Positions 7,703 to 15,821 of a stretch of 64,000 nt of DNA are shown here, piece after piece (the stretch's first letter is position 1; every line of letters starts with the position of its first letter). Source of the stretch: Cohnella sp. CFH 77786. Its GTDB lineage: Bacteria > Bacillota > Bacilli > Paenibacillales > Paenibacillaceae. The position numbers were made by a program, and so were the translations under genes. The DNA is taken from assembly GCF_019400745.1 (NCBI RefSeq), contig NZ_WJIB01000006.1, forward strand, positions 124,001-188,000, read 5' to 3'. The notes under the pieces were generated by a model. The model saw only the letters and a program-made list of their open reading frames with translations. It did no database searches and had not been told where the DNA came from.

Positions 7703-8310
7703 GGGCTTTCCCTTCCTTTTCTCCATCCGAAGCTGACAACGTTCCGGCGCGCGAACGCCGCAAGAACGGACAAGGATCTGGCGGTTAGCACGGCGATCCA
7801 CCAGCTTTCCATCCAGCGTCCGGATCCGATCAAGCGGCCGCCGGCTTGAAGCCATCCGGCTCTCCACAGGTCGGGGATCGACATGGCCAGCGTCACGGCC
7901 GCAACTTGCCCGGCGGCACCAGGAACGAGAAGCGTCGACGCCGCGCCGGTCAAAGCGCCTGCCGCTCTCCCGTGCATCTCCTCCGGCAAGCGGATGGACA
8001 GCCATGGAGAGATCGTCAGAATAAGCATAAGCGAACCGAGCAGAAATCCGGCCGACCATGCGGTCCACCGTGCGGGACTCTCCATTCTCCAAGCCAAGGC
8101 GAAAACCGCAAGAGCCGTCCAGACGAACGCCCCGCCCACCGTTGCATGGCCGCCGGCGGGCAGTTCCAACCAAGCCGCAAGCGGCCAACCCGCCAGAAAG
8201 ACCGCAACCGCGTAATCCGGAATACCGTCTGCCGTCTCTTCCCTCCATCCGCTCCACCAGAGAACCGCGGAAGCTACCCATAGAAAAAATGCCGTGTACC
8301 CTGGCGGCAT
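7699..8310 (-). CDS. YphA-like membrane protein
   Basis: 203 residues, six or more hydrophobic segments, no catalytic motif. First gene of a three-gene coupled set (YphA-YIEGIA-capping subunit) upstream of der, matching yphA of B. subtilis by position and topology. A GGAGGTGATGGG ribosome site precedes the ATG. A CATACTA element at 8334-8340 resembles a sporulation -10, but no convincing -35 was found. Function unknown. Confidence 0.7.
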   Translation of the reverse strand: MPPGYTAFFLWVASAVLWWSGWREETADGIPDYAVAVFLAGWPLAAWLELPAGGHATVGGAFVWTALAVFALAWRMESPARWTAWSAGFLLGSLMLILTISPWLSIRLPEEMHGRAAGALTGAASTLLVPGAAGQVAAVTLAMSIPDLWRAGWLQAGGRLIGSGRWMESWWIAVLTARSLSVLAAFARRNVVSFGWRKGRESP

Positions 8311-8358
8311 ATCCGCCCATCACCTCCACTCCCTAGTATGCGCCGAACCAAATAAAAC

Positions 8359-8405
8359 AGCTACGCCGTCCTTAACGGACGAATAGACGTTTTATCGGAG
8401 GTGAT
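8359..8405. repeat. Dispersed intergenic element, copy 1
   Basis: Shares the sequence AGCTACGCCGTC, a small hairpin (CGTCC/GGACG here) and ATAGACGTTTTAYCGG with a second copy at 34286-34331. Both copies lie between the 3' end of one gene and the promoter region of a sporulation gene on the minus strand. Function unknown. Confidence 0.65.
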
Positions 8406-8412
8406 AATGCCA

Positions 8413-8447
8413 AACACCCCTGTCCGGATATGCGGATCAGGGGTGTT
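8413..8447 (-). terminator. Terminator-like hairpin after mntH
   Basis: 10-bp perfect stem (AACACCCCTG / CAGGGGTGTT) 18 nt after the mntH stop. The following T-run is weak (TGTTTGG), so efficiency is uncertain. Confidence 0.6.
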
Positions 8448-8464
8448 CGGGAATGAAGTCGCGG

Positions 8465-9820
8465 TCAGCTGAGCCAGCCGGACACGGTCTGGTACAGGAG
8501 ATAAAGATTCAGTCCGGCGATCACGATCGCCACCGCCCAAGCCAATATCTGCAGCCAAAGCGGGTTGACGAATACGCCCATTTTGTTCTTGTCGCTCGTG
8601 AACTTGACGAGCGGGATGACCGCGAACGACAGCTGAAGAGATAAGATGACCTGGCTGAGAATGAGCAGTTGGGCGGTGCCGCTTTCCCCCGCGATGGCCG
8701 TCACGATGACAGCGGGAATGATCGCGATAAGCCGCGTGATCAGCCGCCTTAACCACGCAGGCAGCCGGATGTTGAGAAACCCTTCCATCACGATCTGCCC
8801 GGCCATCGTGCCGGTCAGCGTCGAGTTCTGCCCCGACGCGAGCAGCGCGACGCCGAACAGAATGCTGGCCATCGTGGAGCCGAGCAGCGGGGTCAGGAGA
8901 TGATAGGCGTCCCCGATCTCCGCGACATCCAGAATGCCGGCGGAATGGAAAGCGGCTGCCGATACGATCAAGATCGCGGCATTGATAAACAAGGCGAAGA
9001 ACAGAGCGATCGTGGAATCGGCGGTCGCGAATCGGATCGCCTGCCGTTTGCCCAGCTCCGTCTGTTCGAACTGCCGGGTTTGCACGATCGAAGAATGCAA
9101 ATACAGATTGTGCGGCATGACGGTCGCGCCCAGGATCCCGATCGCAATGTAAAGCATAGCCGGATTCGTGATGATTTCGGAACGCGGCACGAAGCCTTGG
9201 AACACTTCAGCGGCAGCCGGATGTGTCATAACGATCTCCGCGACGAAGCAGATACCCACTGTCCCGATCAGCGTAATGACCAACGCTTCGATATATCGGA
9301 AACCCTTATTCTGAAGCAGGAGAATGACGAGCACGTCGATGACGGTAATGATGATTCCGTAGATCAGGGGAATTCCGAACAGCAAATTCAAAGCGATGGC
9401 GGTGCCGATCACTTCCGCGAGATCGCAGGCGGCGATCGCCAGTTCGCAGAGGACCCAGAGCCCCATCGATACCGGCTTGCTGTAATGGTCCCTGCACGCT
9501 TGCGCCAGATCCCGGCCGGTGACGATTCCGAGCTTGCCCGCGAGCGCCTGCAGCAGGATGGCCATCAAGTTCGACAACAAAATGACGGACAAAAGCGTGT
9601 ACCCGAACAGGGATCCTCCGGCCAAATCCGTTGCCCAGTTGCCGGGATCCATATAGCCGACGGCCACCAGGTAACCGGGGCCTGCGAACGCGAGAAACTT
9701 GCGGATCCAGGAGCCTGTTTTCGGAATTTTCAAGCTGCGGTATACTTCCGGCATCGTCGGCTGCGTTCTCGTATGACGCCAGCCGCGTTCCGCAGCGATC
9801 GGCGTTACGTCGTCACTCAT
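8465..9820 (-). CDS. mntH: Nramp family divalent metal (Mn2+/H+) transporter
   Basis: 451 residues with about 11 membrane helices. The metal-site signature DPGNWATD (D58-N61, TM1) and the [10 protein letters not shown] motif (TM6) are both present, typical of MntH. It imports Mn2+ using the proton gradient. Monocistronic: own promoter at 9945-9972, hairpin after the stop. The inverted repeats in the leader (9860-9881 and GTTGCCT/AGGCAAC around the promoter) suggest metal-responsive repression (MntR or Fur type), which is inference. Confidence 0.95.
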   Translation of the reverse strand: MSDDVTPIAAERGWRHTRTQPTMPEVYRSLKIPKTGSWIRKFLAFAGPGYLVAVGYMDPGNWATDLAGGSLFGYTLLSVILLSNLMAILLQALAGKLGIVTGRDLAQACRDHYSKPVSMGLWVLCELAIAACDLAEVIGTAIALNLLFGIPLIYGIIITVIDVLVILLLQNKGFRYIEALVITLIGTVGICFVAEIVMTHPAAAEVFQGFVPRSEIITNPAMLYIAIGILGATVMPHNLYLHSSIVQTRQFEQTELGKRQAIRFATADSTIALFFALFINAAILIVSAAAFHSAGILDVAEIGDAYHLLTPLLGSTMASILFGVALLASGQNSTLTGTMAGQIVMEGFLNIRLPAWLRRLITRLIAIIPAVIVTAIAGESGTAQLLILSQVILSLQLSFAVIPLVKFTSDKNKMGVFVNPLWLQILAWAVAIVIAGLNLYLLYQTVSGWLS

Positions 9821-9859
9821 GCTTCCACCTCTTCTCTATCCATTCTGGGTGCGGAGCCG

Positions 9860-9881
9860 AAAGTTGCGCTTGTGCAACTTT
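9860..9881. promoter_or_regulatory. Inverted repeat in the mntH leader
   Basis: AAAGTTGC, 6 nt, GCAACTTT, a perfect 8-bp dyad about 40 nt before the mntH start. It could be a repressor operator or an mRNA hairpin; I cannot match it to a specific regulator by eye. Confidence 0.5.
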
Positions 9882-9944
9882 TGGGAATAAAAAAAGATTG
9901 ATCCAACAGCATGTCGTTCCCGTGTTTTTGTTGCCTACATCCTA

Positions 9945-9972
9945 ATTGTAATCGAGCAAAAAAGTTTGTCAA
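9945..9972 (-). promoter_or_regulatory. Sigma-A promoter of mntH
   Basis: Minus strand TTGACA, 16 nt, TACAAT: perfect -35 and 5/6 -10. GTTGCCT overlaps the upstream edge and AGGCAAC lies just after the -10, forming a dyad that brackets the promoter and is a candidate metalloregulator site. Confidence 0.75.
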
Positions 9973-9990
9973 AGGCAACATTTACGCAAT

Positions 9991-10042
9991 TAAAAAGCCG
10001 TTTCTTCGCCGCCGTCGAAATCATGGCGGGGCAGAAACGGCT
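9991..10042 (-). terminator. Terminator of the S1-domain protein gene
   Basis: Long stem (AGCCGTTTCT...CCCCGCC paired with GGCGGCGAAGAAACGGCT) followed by TTTTTAATTG on the minus strand. Confidence 0.88.
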
Positions 10043-10060
10043 CCTTCTATTTACTGGCGA

Positions 10061-11347
10061 TTACTTGAATTTGCTCAACTTATCTCCGAATTTCTCTCCG
10101 AGCGTGAAGCTCATGCTCTCCGGTTCGGGAAGGCCTGCCGATTCCTTCGGCGCGCGAGGAGCGCGTTCCGGACGGGCCGGCGCTTCTTCGGTTTCCTTGA
10201 TCGACAAGGATACGCGTTTCTCGGCCGGATTGAAATCCAGGATCTTCGCCTGAACCTCTTGCCCTTCCTTCAGTACTTCATGCGGAGTGGCGATGTGGCG
10301 ATGGGCGATTTGGGAAATGTGCACAAGTCCTTCCACGCCGGGAGCGATCTCCACGAATGCGCCAAAGCTGACGAGACGCTTCACGACGCCGGTGACGATA
10401 TCGCCGGTATGGAACTTGCCGGAAGCCGTTTCCCAAGGACCCGGCTGCGCAGCCTTGATGCTCAGGGAAATTTTGCCTTCAGCAGGTACGACCTTCAGAA
10501 CTTTCACCTTTACGGACTGGCCTTCGGAAACGACGTCAGCCGGATGGGCAACATGTTGCCAAGCCATCTCGGACACGTGAACGAGACCGTCTACGCCCCC
10601 GATGTCGACGAATGCGCCGAACGGAGTGAGCCGTTGCACGGTGCCTTCCAGCACCTGACCCGGTTGCAGGGACGACATGATCTGGTTTTTCTTCTCTTCG
10701 TATTCGGCTTCCAGTACGTCCTTGGCCGACAGGATGACCTTATTGTTCTCGCGGTCGATTTCCTTCACCTTGACGCGAAGGGTGCGGCCTTTGTAGCTGC
10801 TGAAGTCCTCGACGAAGTGGCGCTCCACCATGGAAGCCGGAATGAATCCGCGAACGCCTACGTCGGCGACCAGACCGCCTTTAACGACGTCAGCCACGAC
10901 GACGTCGAACGCTTCGCCGCTTTCGAATTTCTTTTGCAGGTCTTCCCAAGCCTTGGGAGTGTCCGCTTGGCGTTTGGAGAGGGTCAGCGTTTCCTTGGCA
11001 TCGTCGATGTTGATCACTTTGGCGACCACTTCCTGGCCGATTTGAACGGCATCGGCTGCGTTCTCCAATTGGACCGGGGACAACTCGCGGAGCGGGATCG
11101 TCCCTTCATATTTATATCCAAGGCTTACGAATGCTTGGTTGTCCTCGATTTTGACGATCGTCCCTTTGACGATGTCCCCTTTTTTCAAGGTCACGAGATT
11201 GTCCATCGCATCCTGGGAGACCGATTCCGCCGCCTCGTTCGCAGGCAGCGCGGTTTCACCCGACGTTGCGGATACGTCGGCCGCTTGCGCGTCCTCGTTG
11301 ACCGCCTCGGCGGCTCCCGATTCCTGTACTTTCGTTTCTTCAGACAT
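10061..11347 (-). CDS. rpsA: S1-domain RNA-binding protein (30S ribosomal protein S1 homologue, YpfD-like)
   Basis: 428 residues. After an acidic N-terminus come four S1 OB-fold repeats: about 53-120 (GDIVKGTIVKIE), 138-205, 222-290 (GQVLEGTVQRLTPFGAFVDIGG) and 307-376 (GDIVTGVVKRLVSFGAFVEIAPG). Firmicute versions with four repeats are S1-like and may not be essential for initiation as in E. coli. Start ATG after GAGGAGG. It lies downstream of plsC and cmk, as ypfD does near cmk in B. subtilis. A sigma-G-like promoter precedes it. Confidence 0.93.
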   Translation of the reverse strand: MSEETKVQESGAAEAVNEDAQAADVSATSGETALPANEAAESVSQDAMDNLVTLKKGDIVKGTIVKIEDNQAFVSLGYKYEGTIPLRELSPVQLENAADAVQIGQEVVAKVINIDDAKETLTLSKRQADTPKAWEDLQKKFESGEAFDVVVADVVKGGLVADVGVRGFIPASMVERHFVEDFSSYKGRTLRVKVKEIDRENNKVILSAKDVLEAEYEEKKNQIMSSLQPGQVLEGTVQRLTPFGAFVDIGGVDGLVHVSEMAWQHVAHPADVVSEGQSVKVKVLKVVPAEGKISLSIKAAQPGPWETASGKFHTGDIVTGVVKRLVSFGAFVEIAPGVEGLVHISQIAHRHIATPHEVLKEGQEVQAKILDFNPAEKRVSLSIKETEEAPARPERAPRAPKESAGLPEPESMSFTLGEKFGDKLSKFK

Positions 11348-11479
11348 GAAAATACCTCCTCAATTCTGCCCCAACTTTATTTAAACCCGCAGGAAGCGGC
11401 GTCTAAATCGGATTTCCCGGTTTCCGCCCGGCCCATTCGCACGCGGAACCCGCCAAATAATGTTAAGAAATAATGCCTT

Positions 11480-11509
11480 TAGTATGAGGGATTGCCATCG
11501 GAACCATGC
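11480..11509 (-). promoter_or_regulatory. Sigma-G-like promoter upstream of the S1-domain gene
   Basis: GCATG, 18 nt, CATACTA on the minus strand matches the forespore sigma-G pattern (GMATR, N18, CATnMTA) at every position. It lies about 135 nt upstream of the ATG. Forespore expression of this gene is inferred from the match only; no convincing sigma-A site was found by eye. Confidence 0.45.
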
Positions 11510-11517
11510 ATGTCGGG

Positions 11518-12102
11518 TCATGACGACGGGATGCCGGTTTTCAGCATTTCCCGGATCTTGGACATGATCACCTCGGTTGCTTCTTCCATCGCCTCGGAAG
11601 TGCCGCTCGCAGCATACGGTTTGAGGTCGACCGGCGCGCCGTAAACCGCGATCATCTTGCGGAACAGCCGATACTCCCCGACCAGCGCGACCGGGATGAC
11701 CGTGGCGCCGGATCGGATGGCGATCGTAACCGCCCCGCGTTTGGCCTTGCCGTCCGAATTGCGGGTGCCTTCCGGGAAGATCCCCATGACATGGCCTTGC
11801 TGCAGCAGTTCGATCGCGGTGCGGATCGCCTCCTTGCTGACGGCCCCCCTCTTGACGGGAAATGCGCCCCATGCCCGGATCACCTGCCCGACGACGGGAA
11901 CCCGAAACAGTTCGGCTTTCGCCATGTAGTGCACCTTGCGGGGCACATAAGCGCCGAGCGTAAACGGATCCTGCGAGCTCTTGTGATTGCTGCACAGAAC
12001 TACGGGGCCGCCTTCGGGAATGTTGTCGAGGCCTCTGGCCTCCAATCGGAAGAACAGCCGATAGATGAACCGGACGATAACCCTGCTGAAGGAGTATAAC
12101 AT
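11518..12102 (-). CDS. plsC: 1-acyl-sn-glycerol-3-phosphate acyltransferase
   Basis: 194 residues. The acyltransferase motifs are NHKSSQD (residues 39-45, the NHx4D catalytic dyad) and FPEGTR (109-114), with an N-terminal amphipathic or membrane helix. It makes phosphatidic acid from lysophosphatidic acid at the membrane. It begins 3 nt after the cmk stop, so the two genes form an operon. Confidence 0.95.
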   Translation of the reverse strand: MLYSFSRVIVRFIYRLFFRLEARGLDNIPEGGPVVLCSNHKSSQDPFTLGAYVPRKVHYMAKAELFRVPVVGQVIRAWGAFPVKRGAVSKEAIRTAIELLQQGHVMGIFPEGTRNSDGKAKRGAVTIAIRSGATVIPVALVGEYRLFRKMIAVYGAPVDLKPYAASGTSEAMEEATEVIMSKIREMLKTGIPSS

Positions 12103-12105
12103 AAT

Positions 12106-12810
12106 TTACTTCTCCTCCGCCGAAATGGTTCTTGCGATGGCAAGTCCCCATTCCACGATTTCGCTTGCCACCTCTTCTGCCGTCCTGCCGGTCGAATCGA
12201 CAAGCTTCGCGTCTTTCGCGCGGATGAGCGGGGCGATTTCCCTCTCCTGGTCGATCCGGTCCCTGTCCGCGATGTCCAGTTCCAGCTGCTCCAGCGTCAC
12301 ACCGGGATTGTCCCCCAGTTCCTTGAATCTTCGCAGAGCCCTTTCCCTCGGGGAGGCGGTGAGGAACACTTTCAACTCGGCATCGGGAAGCACGTGCGTG
12401 CCGATATCCCTGCCATCCATGACGACGCCTTTCTCCTTCGCCATCCTGCGCTGCAGGGTCGCCATCCGGTTGCGGACGCCTTCGATTTTGGCGAAATGCG
12501 AGACTTGCCGGTTTACTTCCAGGGAGCGGATGCGGGAGCTGACGTCTTCCCCGTCCGCGATCACCTTCTGTCCTTCTGGGCCAGGTATGAGCCGGATGTC
12601 CAGCCGTTCGGCGAGCTCGGTTACGCGTACGGCGTCGTCCGCCGTCAAGCCGGATTCCATTGCCTTCAGCGCGACCGTCCGGTACATCGCCCCCGTGTCG
12701 ACATATATGTACTGCAGATCTCGGGCTGCCATCCGGGCGACTGTGCTTTTGCCGGCTCCTGCCGGTCCGTCGATGGCGATGTTGATTCGCGGCGTCTGAT
12801 GCGGATTCAT
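12106..12810 (-). CDS. cmk: Cytidylate kinase
   Basis: 234 residues. P-loop GPAGAGKST at residues 15-23 and the substrate segment DTGAMYR near residue 38. Phosphorylates CMP and dCMP with ATP. ATG start; the mRNA leader of about 75 nt begins with a strong hairpin. Followed immediately by plsC, as in many Firmicutes with cmk-ypfD order. Confidence 0.96.
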   Translation of the reverse strand: MNPHQTPRINIAIDGPAGAGKSTVARMAARDLQYIYVDTGAMYRTVALKAMESGLTADDAVRVTELAERLDIRLIPGPEGQKVIADGEDVSSRIRSLEVNRQVSHFAKIEGVRNRMATLQRRMAKEKGVVMDGRDIGTHVLPDAELKVFLTASPRERALRRFKELGDNPGVTLEQLELDIADRDRIDQEREIAPLIRAKDAKLVDSTGRTAEEVASEIVEWGLAIARTISAEEK

Positions 12811-12858
12811 GAGGGAACGATTGGCCTCCTACAAGTGCAAACGGTTATGCCGGGAAGT

Positions 12859-12885
12859 AAAAACAGGCAGGCTCAGCCTGCTGCG
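12859..12885 (-). promoter_or_regulatory. 5'-end hairpin with T-run in the cmk leader
   Basis: GCAGGC, TGA, GCCTGC followed by CTGTTTTTAC on the minus strand, only a few nucleotides after the predicted transcription start. It has terminator form, but so close to the 5' end it may act as a leader attenuator or an mRNA stabiliser. Confidence 0.5.
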
Positions 12886-12893
12886 TCATCAAA

Positions 12894-12923
12894 ATTATAG
12901 CATACCCCTGCGGCGCGATGCAA
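12894..12923 (-). promoter_or_regulatory. Promoter of cmk-plsC
   Basis: TTGCAT, 18 nt, TATAAT with an extended -10 (TATGC directly before TATAAT) on the minus strand. Confidence 0.75.
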
Positions 12924-12949
12924 AAAGGCGTCCGGCTGATTCGCCGGAC
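12921..12949 (-). terminator. Terminator between ypfB and cmk
   Basis: Perfect 7-bp stem GTCCGGC / GCCGGAC followed by CTTTTT on the minus strand. Confidence 0.85.
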
Positions 12950-12992
12950 GACTCTGTTGAACAAGTCCCCCAAATCGTACTCGGAATACGCT

Positions 12993-13217
12993 TCAGTGCT
13001 TAACTTCGCTTTTGGAGCTATCATCAGGTCCCCGGTAAGATATGCCTTCCAGCCGGTCCGTAGGCGACATCCACGCCCGGACGGCGGGAGATTGGAGCGC
13101 GCTCTGGAAAAGCAGAAGCAACAGAACGAGCAGCCATATTCCGCGGCGCAGCCATTTTTCGACGCAGTCGGACCATTCGGCGAACGCGCGAGGGTCGATA
13201 TCCCGTTTGCGGATCAA
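12993..13217 (-). CDS. DUF5359 family single-pass membrane protein (YpfB-like)
   Basis: 74 residues. One strongly hydrophobic helix (IWLLVLLLLLFQ, about residues 27-38) after a charged N-terminus, then a short outer tail. Between the PilZ gene and cmk, the position of ypfB in B. subtilis. Function unknown. Confidence 0.7.
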   Translation of the reverse strand: MIRKRDIDPRAFAEWSDCVEKWLRRGIWLLVLLLLLFQSALQSPAVRAWMSPTDRLEGISYRGPDDSSKSEVKH

Positions 13218-13256
13218 TGCGGATAACCTCCTGCCGCGGCGAACTCCGGAAGCCGG

Positions 13257-13910
13257 TCAGCCTTTGTGCTTGTCCAGCTGGCGTTCGAAGCAGAATCGGA
13301 TAATTTTTTGCTGTTCGGCATCCTGAATGTCGGTAAAACGCATCATGACCAAATGTTTGTCGGGCTCCACGGGCATCGCGCGGACGACTTCCCCTTCGAA
13401 TTTGGCATGTCCGATGTTGCCGTTCTTAAACGTGAGCAGAAGCCAGCAGGACAAGGAAGTCCCGGGGACGAGCGGCCATTTGCGGTCGGTGCGGAAGGAA
13501 AGCCCTCCTCCTCCGACATCGTCGGTGATGGCGGTAAAGCGAGTTTTATCGCCGATCCGCAAGGCAAGCTCCAACTGGGCCTCGACGCGCAGGAAGCTGC
13601 GGCGCTGCTCGCGTTCGATTTCATCCAGGTTCGGCTTGTTCACCGAAAAAACAGTAACCGTATCCTTCTTGACTCCCGTGACGGTCGTCGTGAACAGATG
13701 TTTAACCCCGTCCTGCGTGAAGTAAAACATCCGGAGCTGCTCGCCCGGCTGCGGCCGGTGGTAACGGCGGGTTTTCTCGTCGAGCGGAATTTCGAGCCAT
13801 ATCGAGTTCTCGTCCATGTCCGCCACGCGGGAGCGCAAGGTGGATGCCGACTCGGGGTCCGGGACCGGCATCAATTGCAAATAGGTCGTTTGGTTTATTT
13901 TAGGAAGCAC
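13257..13910 (-). CDS. PilZ-domain c-di-GMP receptor (YpfA/MotI-like flagellar brake)
   Basis: 217 residues with an N-terminal YcgR-like domain and a C-terminal PilZ domain carrying the c-di-GMP motif: arginines in EQRRSFLR and the DVGGGGLSF loop (D/N-x-S/G-x-x-G). GTG start at 13910 with GGAGG 7 nt upstream. In B. subtilis YpfA (MotI/DgrA) binds c-di-GMP and inhibits motility. Its presence shows c-di-GMP signalling in this organism, relevant to the riboswitches at 53.8 kb. Confidence 0.9.
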   Translation of the reverse strand: MLPKINQTTYLQLMPVPDPESASTLRSRVADMDENSIWLEIPLDEKTRRYHRPQPGEQLRMFYFTQDGVKHLFTTTVTGVKKDTVTVFSVNKPNLDEIEREQRRSFLRVEAQLELALRIGDKTRFTAITDDVGGGGLSFRTDRKWPLVPGTSLSCWLLLTFKNGNIGHAKFEGEVVRAMPVEPDKHLVMMRFTDIQDAEQQKIIRFCFERQLDKHKG

Positions 13911-13963
13911 CGGAAAACCTCCATGTCGACATGACAACAGAACCATCGTTCTGCATGTTTCCC

Positions 13964-13972
13964 ATTATAGCA
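13964..13972 (-). promoter_or_regulatory. Extended -10 promoter of the PilZ gene
   Basis: TGCTATAAT on the minus strand, about 54 nt before the GTG start. No clear -35; an extended -10 may compensate. Confidence 0.5.
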
Positions 13973-14098
13973 CGACAGGAAAGGTTTGGGATGCCCCCGG
14001 ACGAACAAATCCCGCGAAAATGAAGCAAAGCTCTGCAGCTGAATCCGATTCCCGGGTAAGCAGCGGTTTATCGCAGCAATTGTCGAAACCGAGCGAAA

Positions 14099-14131
14099 GC
14101 CAACCGGTATAGGTATTCAGTCCCGGTTGGC
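14099..14131 (-). terminator. Hairpin after ypeB
   Basis: 9-bp stem GCCAACCGG / CCGGTTGGC located 10 nt after the ypeB stop, followed by only TTT. Likely terminator of modest strength. Confidence 0.6.
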
Positions 14132-14140
14132 CTGACGGCA

Positions 14141-15508
14141 TCAGGTGCCGTAAATCGGTTTGGAGGCGTCGGGAATCCGTTCCACCGTTTCTTCGATTCC
14201 CGTCTCGGCGTTCATGTAGATCCGGTAGTCGCTGCCGTTGATATTACCGATGAACTCGTGGCAAAGAACGGGCTGGCGCATCTCGTTTTCCACGATGGCC
14301 AAGGAGTAATCCTTCACCCGGAACTCGGGATTGAGCCCCTTGGCGGCTTGCTCCCTGCTCACCTTCGGCTTGCCCGTCGCCAGCAGCTGCTTCGTCGTGG
14401 CGAATACATGCTGCGTGGCTTGCATCCCCACGACTTCTCCGTTGTCAAGCGCGACCCGGACCGTCACTTTATCCGGATAGATCCGCACGCCGTTCTGCGT
14501 GCCGGCGAACGAGAATACCGCGACGTGATCGTATTCGTCGTAGGTAACCGGGGTCATGCCGCGATACCCGTTGCGGACGAGAAAGTTGGTCGCATGGTTC
14601 CGGGCGGTGTCGAAATTGATTCTTCTCGCCTTGACTTCGCGGGGATTCATGAACCAGAGCAGATGCCCGCCCTTGCGGGTATAATCCATTTGGATGCGCG
14701 TGCCGCCCCCGTCCTGCGAGGTGACGGTGTAGGTACGGAACTTGGTGCGGCCGCCCGACTCCGTCACGGTCATCTGCCCGGCGCCTGCGGCGCGGTTGCC
14801 GATGAATGACGCCGCTCGGGCCCGGATTTCGGCGGGCGTCATTTCCTTGCCGGGAACGCCGTCGGTGGAGAGCAACCGCGGGGCGGCCATGGCCGACGGA
14901 CCCCAATCCGTTTCGGGATACTCGCCGATCTTCTTGTCTACGGTGCGGAACCCGTCGATGATCGTATTGTCGTGCGGATTATTCTCGCTCGCCATCGCCG
15001 CTTCCACGTCCATCCAGCGGAGATGGTCCTTGATGACGGCGTCCTGGATCCGGCCGAGCTCCTTGTTGATATCGCCGGACTTGGCGTAGAGCGATTTCAG
15101 CGTATTCATTTCCCCAGGACTTAGCGGTTGTTTGGTCAGGTCGCGGACGGACGTTCGGTATGCGAAGTTGGAAATTTTGGACAAAAACGATTCCGCCTTA
15201 TTGAAAGGAAGCATAGCCAGCGGAAGCTGATTGATTTCGTTCTGGGCCTGACTCGTCAGTCGCCAGACGTTCACGAGGCCTTTGCGCTGCATCCCGTGGG
15301 ACGCGGAGGAGACCGCGAGCGTCTGCCCTAGTTCATCTTGCAGTCGGTTCATATGGTGGTTCAAATCGTGGAATGCCCGTTGATACTGGTTTTCGGCTTT
15401 GATCAAAATCGAGTTTTTCTCTTGATGCTCCTGGTACCCCCACAGAATGGCCCCGACGAACAAGATCGCGGCAATCGGAAATAACACGGAACTGAGACGC
15501 GCATACAT
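14141..15508 (-). CDS. ypeB: Germination protein YpeB
   Basis: 455 residues. One N-terminal membrane anchor (about 7-24), a helical region, then PepSY-type repeats in the C-terminal half (for example RRINFDTARNHATNFL and KPKVSREQAAKGL). YpeB is the partner and inhibitor/stabiliser of the cortex-lytic enzyme SleB in spores. Here no sleB gene precedes it; the sigma-G promoter lies directly upstream. ATG with AAAGGGG upstream. Confidence 0.93.
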   Translation of the reverse strand: MYARLSSVLFPIAAILFVGAILWGYQEHQEKNSILIKAENQYQRAFHDLNHHMNRLQDELGQTLAVSSASHGMQRKGLVNVWRLTSQAQNEINQLPLAMLPFNKAESFLSKISNFAYRTSVRDLTKQPLSPGEMNTLKSLYAKSGDINKELGRIQDAVIKDHLRWMDVEAAMASENNPHDNTIIDGFRTVDKKIGEYPETDWGPSAMAAPRLLSTDGVPGKEMTPAEIRARAASFIGNRAAGAGQMTVTESGGRTKFRTYTVTSQDGGGTRIQMDYTRKGGHLLWFMNPREVKARRINFDTARNHATNFLVRNGYRGMTPVTYDEYDHVAVFSFAGTQNGVRIYPDKVTVRVALDNGEVVGMQATQHVFATTKQLLATGKPKVSREQAAKGLNPEFRVKDYSLAIVENEMRQPVLCHEFIGNINGSDYRIYMNAETGIEETVERIPDASKPIYGT

Positions 15509-15548
15509 GAAAAGCGACCCCTTTCATTCCCAGACTACGGATTGCCGT

Positions 15549-15578
15549 TAGTGTGGGATAAAGGAGTCGGCTTTATTC
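15549..15578 (-). promoter_or_regulatory. Sigma-G promoter of ypeB
   Basis: GAATA, 18 nt, CACACTA on the minus strand: the -35 fits GMATR, the -10 differs from CATnMTA by one base. It lies about 41-70 nt upstream of the ypeB start. Forespore expression is expected for ypeB. Confidence 0.6.
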
Positions 15579-15608
15579 GCGCTTTCGGGAAGAGTGCCGC
15601 GGGCGCCG

Positions 15609-15767
15609 TCACGCTTCCTCTTCCTCGATATCGAAATCGACGTCATTGTTGCACAGGCACATCTTGAATCCCGTATCCACGCGCCCCCGGTCCTTGCGGC
15701 CGCGAAGCGTGAATTTCTCGCCGCAGCGTTTGCAGCGAATGGTCACTTTGACCCTTGGGTTGGACAT
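15609..15767 (-). CDS. Small zinc-ribbon-like protein
   Basis: 52 residues: MSNPRVKVTIRCKRCGEKF at the start, then a very basic stretch, MCLCNN and an acidic tail (DIEEEEA). Two CxxC/CxC pairs suggest a metal-binding knuckle. ATG at 15767 with GGAGGGG upstream. It lies between prsW and ypeB. Uncharacterised. Confidence 0.7.
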   Translation of the reverse strand: MSNPRVKVTIRCKRCGEKFTLRGRKDRGRVDTGFKMCLCNNDVDFDIEEEEA

Positions 15768-15821
15768 GGTTCCCCTCCAGCATGAGAATGAGTTCATCAT
15801 GCTCCAGTATGGACGGAAGGA

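Noticed and set aside
8408..8473. A 21-codon plus-strand ORF starting after GGAGGTGATA
   Set aside because: It overlaps the mntH terminator hairpin and the mntH stop region; the ribosome-site look comes from the dispersed element.
9911..11473. A 520-codon plus-strand ORF opposite the S1-domain gene
   Set aside because: Shadow ORF caused by G+C-rich codon bias; the minus-strand frame encodes a clear four-repeat S1 protein.
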